From positions 1 through 5,995 of the forward strand of contig JAGXSO010000081.1 in the NCBI GenBank assembly GCA_018333775.1: 5,995 bases of DNA. Direction: 5' to 3'. The notes under the pieces were generated by a model, which worked only from the letters and a program-made list of their open reading frames with translations, was not told the origin of the DNA and did no database searches. Source of the stretch: Truepera sp. Its GTDB lineage: Bacteria > Deinococcota > Deinococci > Deinococcales > Trueperaceae. The position numbers and the translations under genes are program-made. Shown here piece by piece: positions 1 to 5,282 of this stretch. Each line of letters opens with the position of its first letter. The first letter of the stretch is position 1.

Positions 1-719
1 TAGATCTCACCGGCCAGCGCCTCGAGGCTGGCCGCGCCGCTGATCCAGCCGGCGCGGGGGTGGCCGGCGTCGTCGGTGACCAGTACGAAGCTGACCCCTT
101 GTGCGGCAAAGGCAGCTCGGGAGCGCTCGAGCATCACCTGAAGGTTGGCCATGGCCGCAGGATTGGGGAGGCCCTCCACACTGCTGGCAAAAGCGATGGC
201 CGGATTGCGGGCGGCCTCCAGCAACTGGGTACGGAGCACGCCCGGCAGAATCAGGAGGATGACCGCCACGGCAGCAGAGATAGTGAGCACCACCGGCACG
301 ATCCCCACCAGCAGGAACTTGGTGCGGATGCTGAGCCGCGGCGCCCTGGTTGCTGAGGCAACCGGCGCTACCTCAACTTGCTGTTCTTGCGCTTGCTGTG
401 CTGGTTGGGTCGGCTGCTCCGCCTGGATCTGCGCCGCTGGTGGCGCACTGACTGGAGGCTCTGGGGCGGCTACCGGGATTGGCGGCTCGCTGACCACCTC
501 GGTGGGACGCACCCGCGCCGCTAATCCGGCCTGCTCAAACAGCGCCGCCACCCTACGCGCCTCAGCTTCCGAGACCGGCTTGGTCACCACGCCGGGCACC
601 CGGCGCAGCAGGCGGGCCGCCTTGTCGATGCTGACCCCGAACGTCTGCGCCAAGCGGTGGGCGGTCTCGGCAGGGTCGGCCTCCAGCCCAGCGACTTCGA
701 CGACGTATGGCATCTCCAT
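1..719 (-). CDS. Partial membrane receptor with L7/L12-CTD-like head; possible chemoreceptor
   Basis: The first 239 codons are present and the gene runs off the left edge. The start is ATG at 717-719, with AAAGGA a few bases upstream and an in-frame TGA further up; a second ATG at 711-713 is also possible. Residues 4-72 resemble the C-terminal domain of ribosomal protein L7/L12: GVSIDKAARLLRRVPGVV followed by VSEAEA and a final 'FEQAGLAARV' strand. Residues about 73-128 are a Pro/Ala/Gln-rich linker. A basic patch (RLSIRTK) then precedes one clear membrane helix at about 135-160. What follows (161-239) is predicted extracytoplasmic and may be the start of a Cache-like sensing domain. Cytoplasmic head, membrane helix and outer domain suggest a signal-transducing receptor such as a methyl-accepting chemotaxis protein. 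No HAMP or signalling domain is inside the window, so this is inference; a sensor kinase or cyclase remains possible. The upstream neighbour on the same strand is a PatA-like protein. Confidence 0.75.
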   Translation of the reverse strand, partial: MEMPYVVEVAGLEADPAETAHRLAQTFGVSIDKAARLLRRVPGVVTKPVSEAEARRVAALFEQAGLAARVRPTEVVSEPPIPVAAPEPPVSAPPAAQIQAEQPTQPAQQAQEQQVEVAPVASATRAPRLSIRTKFLLVGIVPVVLTISAAVAVILLILPGVLRTQLLEAARNPAIAFASSVEGLPNPAAMANLQVMLERSRAAFAAQGVSFVLVTDDAGHPRAGWISGAASLEALAGEI

Positions 720-741
720 TCCTAGTCCTTTCCCGAAAAGC

Positions 742-781
742 AGTAGTCAAGTATTCGAGTAGTCAAGTATTCGAGTAGGGG
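742..781. repeat. 16-bp tandem repeat built of 8-bp half units
   Basis: AGTAGTCAAGTATTCG occurs twice head to tail (742-757 and 758-773), followed by a partial third copy AGTAGGGG (774-781). The 16-mer itself consists of two octamers, AGTAGTCA and AGTATTCG, so AGTA recurs every 8 bp five times. On the minus strand, which is the coding strand of the downstream receptor gene, each copy contains TTGACT, similar to a -35 hexamer. The repeat ends 22 bp before the receptor ATG, so it lies in that gene's promoter or leader. Confidence 0.9.
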
Positions 782-902
782 CGAAACCCTTAAGGCTAGT
801 AGTCTTGCAGGCTCTCAGTCTCTCAGCCAGTGGTTTTGCTGATAGCCTGACTAGCTGAAAGGCTGATCGCCTTTTCATCTTTGGTGGCAAGTGACCGTCC
901 AT
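747..902 (-). CDS. Doubtful 51-aa basic small ORF in the receptor leader
   Basis: An ATG at 900-902 is preceded by GGAGGAGGG at close to ideal spacing (the GGAGG core is 7 bases from the ATG). It opens a 51-codon frame ending in TGA at 747-749, inside the 16-bp tandem repeat. The product begins MDGHLPPKMKRRSAF and is rich in Lys/Arg, with no signal peptide, membrane helix or recognisable domain. Against it, nearly the whole frame overlaps the 8-bp periodic tract, and its codons lack the GC-rich third positions of neighbouring genes. If translated it could be a leader peptide controlling the receptor gene downstream, whose ATG lies 27 bp beyond its stop codon. I regard it as possible but not likely to be a conserved protein. 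Confidence 0.2.
   Translation of the reverse strand: MDGHLPPKMKRRSAFQLVRLSAKPLAERLRACKTTSLKGFAPTRILDYSNT
793..872. repeat. Degenerate 8-bp periodic tract in receptor leader
   Basis: The tract can be cut into ten consecutive octamers with no gaps. Units 1-5 start with AG: AGGCTAGT, AGTCTTGC, AGGCTCTC, AGTCTCTC, AGCCAGTG. After one divergent unit (GTTTTGCT), units 7-10 fit GANNGCCT with variations: GATAGCCT, GACTAGCT, GAAAGGCT, GATCGCCT. The tract is separated from the 16-bp tandem repeat at 742-781 by 11 bp and is out of phase with it by 3 bp. It probably arose by slippage or expansion of a short repeat and then decayed. It may instead be a folded RNA leader or an array of regulator sites. 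Confidence 0.6.
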
Positions 903-921
903 AATCCCTCCTCCATTATGG
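899..921. promoter_or_regulatory. Perfect 7-bp hairpin with Shine-Dalgarno loop
   Basis: CCATAAT (899-905) and ATTATGG (915-921) are perfect inverted repeats around a 9-base loop. Read on the minus strand, the loop is GGAGGAGGG and the distal stem arm contains the ATG of the small ORF starting at 902. The hairpin lies 10 bp after the stop of the DUF4388 gene. It could control translation initiation or protect the 3' end of the upstream transcript. It lacks a T-run, so it is not a standard intrinsic terminator. Confidence 0.55.
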
Positions 922-931
922 CGAACATGGC

Positions 932-1729
932 TCAGGTGGCGAACCGGTATTTTTCACACAGCGCCTTGGCGCGCTTAGCAAAATCCATCCGCCACCCCTC
1001 ATGGCGCAACTGCCCCGCGAGCGACTCAATCAGGCGGCTGACGGCTCGTTCGGGGAGGGCCTCAGCGCTAAGCCCTAGCTCGAATAGGGTGTCGTCAAGC
1101 ACCACCTCGGCTATAGGCCCCATGAACTCTATTAGCAAGCCGGTCAGCTCGGCCAGAAAGGTAGCCGGTACCAGCGGGTCGGTCAATAACTGGGCCAGTG
1201 ATTGTTGCAACAGCTCACGGGCAGCCTTCTTAACCTCCTCAAACGGGATGCCCAGGCGGCCGGCGACGGTCCCCAACGTTCGGTGACCATCGAGCAGGCG
1301 CAGCAGCCGGAGCGCGCCGAGCGACAATGCCACACTGCTCTCCTGGGAAGGCAGCGGCAGCGGTTGCAGGATGCTCTGCTCGCCTAGCGCCGCGTCAAAG
1401 GCGCGCGCGTCGGCCCGGTAAGCTGCTTCTAGCAGCAGGGCGTCGAGCGAACCCTGGATGCTCCGCTGCGGGCTCGGCATGCCGCTATGAAAGGCAAAAT
1501 CGCCGCTCGGCCAGCCGAGCATGTTAGACACCGCCGGCACGCCGGCCAGATCGGCGTACAGGGCATGTACTAGCCGACCGCCTTCCAGGTAGATCCGTCC
1601 CCCTCGGGGCGAACCCGGCACCGCCTTATGGGTTAACTCCAGGCAGCCGCTAACGCGGTTGTGCGCCAAGTACTGGAGCAGACTGGCCAGACCGCCTTCG
1701 CTTAACTGACCTTGAAGCTTATTAGCCAT
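932..1729 (-). CDS. DUF4388 (PatA-like) regulatory protein
   Basis: A 265-residue soluble protein. Residues about 4-105 match the DUF4388 pattern found at the N-terminus of cyanobacterial PatA and many gliding or pilus-linked proteins: GQLSEGGLASLLQYLAHNR, then SGCLEL, then GRIYLEGGRLVHA, and a GxFxF-type strand (SGDFAF). A helical, winged-helix-like segment follows at about 145-190. The C-terminal ~75 residues (FMGPIAEVVLDDTL onward) resemble the small helical domain often appended to regulatory proteins and Ser/Thr kinases. DUF4388 proteins usually act in signalling linked to surface motility or cell polarity; no enzymatic motif is visible. The start chosen is ATG 1727-1729. An in-frame GTG four codons earlier overlaps a TATAGT -10 element, so it would not be transcribed if that promoter is used. 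The gene lies 212 bp upstream of the receptor gene on the same strand. Confidence 0.8.
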   Translation of the reverse strand: MANKLQGQLSEGGLASLLQYLAHNRVSGCLELTHKAVPGSPRGGRIYLEGGRLVHALYADLAGVPAVSNMLGWPSGDFAFHSGMPSPQRSIQGSLDALLLEAAYRADARAFDAALGEQSILQPLPLPSQESSVALSLGALRLLRLLDGHRTLGTVAGRLGIPFEEVKKAARELLQQSLAQLLTDPLVPATFLAELTGLLIEFMGPIAEVVLDDTLFELGLSAEALPERAVSRLIESLAGQLRHEGWRMDFAKRAKALCEKYRFAT

Positions 1730-1739
1730 ACCAGACGCC

Positions 1740-1745
1740 ACTATA
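1740..1745 (-). promoter_or_regulatory. Candidate -10 element (TATAGT) for a leaderless DUF4388 message
   Basis: On the minus strand TATAGT ends 10 bases before the ATG at 1729. A transcript starting about 7 bases downstream of the hexamer would begin within a few bases of the ATG, and no Shine-Dalgarno sequence precedes that ATG. Leaderless messages driven by a TANNNT -10 are common in Deinococcus. No good -35 hexamer is visible at 16-19 bp spacing. Confidence 0.45.
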
Positions 1746-1862
1746 CGAAAGCTGGCCGGGGCGCGTTGTGAAAATCACCCTTATACTCACCTCACAGCGG
1801 TGGCGGGCAGCTACGACCGACTAGAGAACTAGTACAGCACGGTGCAAATAAGCCCACAGTTT

Positions 1863-1976
1863 GTCATTGCGAGCGCAGCGAAGCAATCCCGCTTTTTTGC
1901 GTTAGTAGAGAGATTGCCACGTCGCTCCGCTCCAAGGCTCGCCTTCGGCATCGCCTGACTTCGTGAACGCAATGAC
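1863..1976. repeat. 114-bp palindromic repeat element (GTCATTGCGAG family)
   Basis: The ends are a perfect 9-bp inverted repeat: GTCATTGCG (1863-1871) and CGCAATGAC (1968-1976). Inside, GAGCGCAGCGAAGCAATC (1871-1888) pairs imperfectly with GATTGCCACGTCGCTCCGCTC (1912-1932), allowing for a 3-base bulge. Between the inner right arm and the outer right end is an extra segment of about 35 bp that breaks the symmetry. The terminal motif is familiar to me as a dispersed palindromic repeat in many unrelated bacteria, so this is probably a non-autonomous MITE/REP-like copy. It sits in the 271-bp gap between the comZ-like gene and the DUF4388 gene, and I see no gene in the rest of that gap. It may stabilise or end the pilin operon transcript, but no T-run follows it on the minus strand. 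Confidence 0.75.
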
Positions 1977-2012
1977 TGAAAGAGGGTGTTGGGGGATTTG
2001 AGCCTCGGTGCA

Positions 2013-4007
2013 CTAGCGGCTGAAATCGCGCACGAAGCGCTCCTGAATCAGGTAGACGAACCTCGGGGAGAGCGGTGGGAGGTTAGCCACGTTGTTAAAG
2101 CGCGTGTCGTAGCCCCAGTTGCGGGTGGGCGCCTCGTACCTGGGTGAACCGGTACCAGTTGGCGTGTTTGGCCAGCTCCACTGCGCCCCCCAGCGGCAAG
2201 GCCGCTCGAGGCTCACGAACGAGCCCTGATAGTTGAAGGGGATACTATCCCAGTTCTCGTGGAACCAGGGGTAGTTCTCGAGCCCGCCGCTATAGGCACC
2301 ACCTTGCCCGCCCGTGCCCTCCTGGCCGCCGGTGGAATTGGTGGCGGCCAAAAACGCCGCGTTGACGGTGGTCGCGCTCGCACGGCGGTTAGCCCCCCAG
2401 CCCCCACCGACCCACTCTTCGGCAGTCTTGCTCCAGTTATTCGAGAGGATGTGAACCGTATCGGCCATAACCGCTGCCGGGCGCCAGTGCCCCCTCTGTG
2501 GCCCATCGAGGTTGAAGTCACCTTGGAGGTAGATCGCCTGGTCGCTGACTACCGTCAGGCCGTTGATCGCGGGCGCACCGGGGACCGTGGCGCTGAGCCG
2601 CGAGGAGTTGCGGAGGCGCGCGCCGTAACCGCTGGCGGCATCGTTAGCATGAGGGCCGAGCACGGTAAAGTACCAGACCAGGCCACCACCCGAGGTATCG
2701 TCGAGCCTGCGCTCCACGCTCGGACTATCGTTGAAGAGCACCGTCCGATGTTGATGGAGGCAATTCAACAGCGCCCTGGTATCGACCTCGAGCATCAGGG
2801 TATGGCTGGTGCGCTGATTGTCAGTAGCATTTTGGCGGTGGTTGCGCAAGCTGTTAGAATATTCAACCGCCCGGACCGCGGTGGTGCTGAGCGCGGGCAG
2901 CCTGCCGACCAGCCCAGGGTGAGAGGAGCGGATGCTGTAGTAGCGCTGCGCAGGTTGGGTAGCGGCCAGGCAGCTATTGAGGGTACTAGTCAGCGCCACG
3001 TTCTCGGTCACCACGCCGCCCAGCACCTCGCGATTAGGCACGATCACGCGGGCGTTAGCTAGACCGGCTCGCAAGTCGAGCGCAACCCGCAGATCGGCTT
3101 CTCGCCAGTAGAACCCGGCAATGTCGAACGTCTCTTGCGGCGGCACAGTTAGCGTCTCCAGGCCCGTCTCGATGCGGCCGTTCCAGGCGTCAAGCTCGCT
3201 TTGCGGCACTGCCCGGCGCCCGTCACAGTCGATGGCAGGATCGGGGGTTGCAGGATTGCCGTCATCGACGCGAACAAACCCGGCGCAAATGGGATTGATT
3301 TGACCGTCCTTGCGGCCACGAAAGAGCGTGCCGCCGGTGCCGCCCGGACGCTCCGACACGGTGATATCGCCGGTGATGCTCAAGGTGGCATTGGAGTTGA
3401 GATAGAGGTCGCCGTTGGTATGCACCCGGCCGTTCAGCGTCATGTCTGGTCCCGGCAGGATCTCCAGATCCTTGTTGTAGAACGCCGCGAACTGAAACAG
3501 CGGCACCAGGCGGCTGCGGAAGACCATCTCCAGGATGGCTTCGGGCCGGTCGTCGTTGGGTGGGAGCGCCTTAGAGAACACGCTGTAGCGATACTGAATG
3601 GCGTTAAGACCGGCAAACCGCTCGCCCGGCGGAATGGTCAGCATCCGCGCCGAGTCGTTGGGATCGTTGTTGCGCGGATCCTCGACCACATAGGTAACAA
3701 CGGTACGGTTATTGATCGAAAAGTTCTGACAGGCAAAGTTACCGGAGCCAAGGTTCCCGACCTGGCAGGGGTCGGCGGCAGCCGGGCTGGCACCGGCAGG
3801 GCGGTTGTAGCCTTGGAACACCGCGCGAATCAGCTCGCCGCGCACGTTCAAGCCGGCTTCGGCGGCATAGAAGCCGGTGACGCTGTCGGTGGTCGCTCTG
3901 GTTGTGGCTAGCTCGATCGATGTCGTCAAGAAATGGGCGGTAAGTAGCACCATCAAGACAGCTAGGACGATCAGAACGGTGATGAGTGCAAAGCCGTGCT
4001 GCTTCAT
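2013..4007 (-). CDS. Large PilX/GspK-like pseudopilin, ComZ-like tip protein
   Basis: A 664-residue protein. It opens with a prepilin leader MKQHG, cleaved before F6, and a hydrophobic helix (about 6-28). This is followed by the 'FYAAEAGLNVRGE' signature (46-58) typical of PilX/GspK-type minor pseudopilins. Position +5 is Thr instead of Glu, as is usual in this class. Residues about 175-220 (FYNKDLEIL, then TLNGRVHTNGDLYLNS, then SITGDITVS) look like beta-solenoid turns. A second similar stretch lies at about 482-520 (NGLTVVSDQAIYLQGDFNL). Seven cysteines (81, 93, 241, 261, 346, 416, 604) could form disulfides outside the membrane. A Gly/Asn-rich loop spans about 556-575, and the C-terminus ends in an 'IQERFVRDF' motif. 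The start has AAGGGG just upstream, and the pilW-like stop is 11 bp away. By size, fold cues and position, it matches ComZ of Thermus, a pilus-tip DNA-binding protein needed for natural transformation. A DUF4900-type PilX protein of another function is the alternative. Confidence 0.8.
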   Translation of the reverse strand: MKQHGFALITVLIVLAVLMVLLTAHFLTTSIELATTRATTDSVTGFYAAEAGLNVRGELIRAVFQGYNRPAGASPAAADPCQVGNLGSGNFACQNFSINNRTVVTYVVEDPRNNDPNDSARMLTIPPGERFAGLNAIQYRYSVFSKALPPNDDRPEAILEMVFRSRLVPLFQFAAFYNKDLEILPGPDMTLNGRVHTNGDLYLNSNATLSITGDITVSERPGGTGGTLFRGRKDGQINPICAGFVRVDDGNPATPDPAIDCDGRRAVPQSELDAWNGRIETGLETLTVPPQETFDIAGFYWREADLRVALDLRAGLANARVIVPNREVLGGVVTENVALTSTLNSCLAATQPAQRYYSIRSSHPGLVGRLPALSTTAVRAVEYSNSLRNHRQNATDNQRTSHTLMLEVDTRALLNCLHQHRTVLFNDSPSVERRLDDTSGGGLVWYFTVLGPHANDAASGYGARLRNSSRLSATVPGAPAINGLTVVSDQAIYLQGDFNLDGPQRGHWRPAAVMADTVHILSNNWSKTAEEWVGGGWGANRRASATTVNAAFLAATNSTGGQEGTGGQGGAYSGGLENYPWFHENWDSIPFNYQGSFVSLERPCRWGAQWSWPNTPTGTGSPRYEAPTRNWGYDTRFNNVANLPPLSPRFVYLIQERFVRDFSR

Positions 4008-4018
4008 GTCCGCCCCTT

Positions 4019-4969
4019 CTAGCGAGACAACACGTTTCTGGGGAAGAAACGTGAGGTGAGAGTGCGCTCTACGGTCTCCCGCTGAAGCGTGCTGCGCGTG
4101 GTCAGGGTGATCTCCAGCGAACGGACGTCGCGCCAGCTGCTCCCTGCAGGCAGGGTGTCTTGCAGCGAGCCGTCGGCCATCACGTAGCGGGCCTGCAAGT
4201 CGGTGATGTCCGCCGCGATGCGCGCGGCGTTCGCCTCATCCCCGTTGATGATCAGCGTAAGCGCTCCGTCGGCTAGGCGATAGCGCCGCTCTTCCAAGAT
4301 GTAGATGCGGGCGCGGTCTGCCAGGTTATAGCGCTCCCAATGCGCGCTGGGGGCCACCTTGTGGATCATACGGCGCGAGTTATCGCGCACCTCGAACTCG
4401 AAGAACTGGCCCCTGCCCGTGACCGGATTGAAGATGTAGCCCACAACCCTTCCCCCGACAGCATTGGCATAGTCGCGCCAGGCTTGCAGGTTATCCGACC
4501 AGCCGTCGCCATCGGTATCGAGTTTCAGGCACTCTGGGTAGTTGTCGATATATTGCCAGCCTGACGGTTGCACCACGGGGATGTTGTTCTGGTTGCCGTT
4601 AAGTGTATCGCACACCGGCAGTACGATGTCGCTTAAATTGCGGCGCAGGATCAGCTCGTCCGGTGCCCCGCCGGCACCGCTCACGATCAGCAGCGCCGGA
4701 AGCTGAGGGCCGCTGCCTTGACTCAGCCGCTCGCCCGCTGTGCGGATATCGGCGCCGATCAGGTCGGTCGCGCTGCGCAGGTTCTGGTTAACGGCGGTGC
4801 GGGTCTGATCGAGCTGCACCACGCGGCGGTTGCTCATAATCAGCGGTAGCAATAAACTCAGCATCACCCCTAACACGGCCAGCGCCGTAAGCAGCTCGAC
4901 AACGCTCAGACCGGCCTCAATCGAGCTGGGTGAAGACCGTCTCGACCTGATAGTAGGTCCGGCCAGCAT
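4019..4969 (-). CDS. PilW-like minor pseudopilin with a DxDxDGxxD calcium-type loop
   Basis: A 316-residue protein, third of four in the pseudopilin operon. The prepilin motif is G20 followed by LSVVE, with Glu at +5, and a membrane helix to about residue 46. PilW-like features follow: a helical spine with 'LIGADIRTAGERL' (70-82), then a beta-rich globular domain. Residues 151-159 read DTDGDGWSD, the spacing of an EF-hand-like or dockerin-type calcium loop, and it lies just after a possible disulfide pair (C120, C147). The chosen ATG lies 53 bp inside the pilV-like gene and is preceded by GGAGGT at 5-base spacing. It gives a long basic leader of 20 residues. An ATT codon at 4919-4921 would give a typical short leader (IEAG) overlapping the pilV stop, but it has no Shine-Dalgarno sequence. 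The protein probably joins the other minor pseudopilins in the priming and tip complex; it corresponds in position to Thermus PilA3. Confidence 0.8.
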   Translation of the reverse strand: MLAGPTIRSRRSSPSSIEAGLSVVELLTALAVLGVMLSLLLPLIMSNRRVVQLDQTRTAVNQNLRSATDLIGADIRTAGERLSQGSGPQLPALLIVSGAGGAPDELILRRNLSDIVLPVCDTLNGNQNNIPVVQPSGWQYIDNYPECLKLDTDGDGWSDNLQAWRDYANAVGGRVVGYIFNPVTGRGQFFEFEVRDNSRRMIHKVAPSAHWERYNLADRARIYILEERRYRLADGALTLIINGDEANAARIAADITDLQARYVMADGSLQDTLPAGSSWRDVRSLEITLTTRSTLQRETVERTLTSRFFPRNVLSR

Positions 4970-5282
4970 AACTCACCTCCACACGAACGCGACGCGCACC
5001 GCTGAAGCAACGGCCGCCGTAGCAAAACTGGCTATGGGTCAGAATGGCGCTGTACGCCCGCTGGCCCGTGGCAACGGTAGTAACCGTGCCCGAGGGCGGC
5101 CAGGCGCTCACCGCCCGGAGGTCATCAAGGAGGCGTTGCGCTACCGCCACCGCGCCGGTACGCACTTCGCTGGCGGTGTTGATGTTGAGATAGTTCACAA
5201 ACGCCGGGATGACGCTGGCCAAGATAATCGCCAGAATCGCCACCGCGATGACCGCCTCGATCAGGGTAAAGCCCTTAGTCAT
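4917..5282 (-). CDS. PilV/GspI-like minor pseudopilin
   Basis: A 121-residue type IV pseudopilin. The leader is MTKG, cleaved before F5, with the complete motif FTLIE (Glu at +5) and a hydrophobic helix to about residue 28. The short globular part contains 'AVAQRLLDDLRA' (45-56), where PilV/GspI proteins carry a similar helix. It also has a close cysteine pair, C87 and C92, around a YGGR turn. It ends in a beta strand pattern, 'VRVEVSYAGRTYYQVET'. Its ATG overlaps the end of the upstream fimT-like gene by 8 bp (ATGACTAA), and no strong Shine-Dalgarno sequence is visible, so it is probably translated by coupling. Position in the operon corresponds to PilA2 of Thermus. Confidence 0.85.
   Translation of the reverse strand: MTKGFTLIEAVIAVAILAIILASVIPAFVNYLNINTASEVRTGAVAVAQRLLDDLRAVSAWPPSGTVTTVATGQRAYSAILTHSQFCYGGRCFSGARRVRVEVSYAGRTYYQVETVFTQLD
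4975..4980 (-). promoter_or_regulatory. Shine-Dalgarno site inside pilV-like gene for pilW-like start
   Basis: GGAGGT on the minus strand sits 5 bases before the ATG at 4967-4969, inside the coding sequence of the pilV-like gene. It decides in favour of the overlapping upstream start, which carries the long 20-residue leader. Confidence 0.6.

Noticed and set aside
145..762. Plus-strand open frame of 205 codons
   Set aside because: It is the complement of the receptor gene, whose minus-strand reading gives a membrane helix and an L7/L12-like domain. The plus reading is a low-complexity Ala/Ser/Thr sequence.
742..781. CRISPR-like array
   Set aside because: The copies are directly adjacent with no spacers, and the unit is too short.
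854..876. GAAAGGC/GCCTTTTC inverted repeat as a terminator
   Set aside because: The pairing is imperfect, no T-run follows on the minus strand, and it falls within the 8-bp periodic tract that explains the similarity.
1767..1780. GTGAAAATCAC as a CRP-type operator
   Set aside because: The half sites are separated by 3 bases instead of 6, so the spacing does not fit.
2259..3062. Long plus-strand open frame (267 codons) opposite the comZ-like gene
   Set aside because: It is antisense to a well-supported pseudopilin, has no recognisable domain, and is the kind of open shadow frame expected in GC-rich coding DNA.
3201..3911. Plus-strand open frame of 236 codons
   Set aside because: Also antisense to the comZ-like gene, with no domain and no convincing ribosome binding site.
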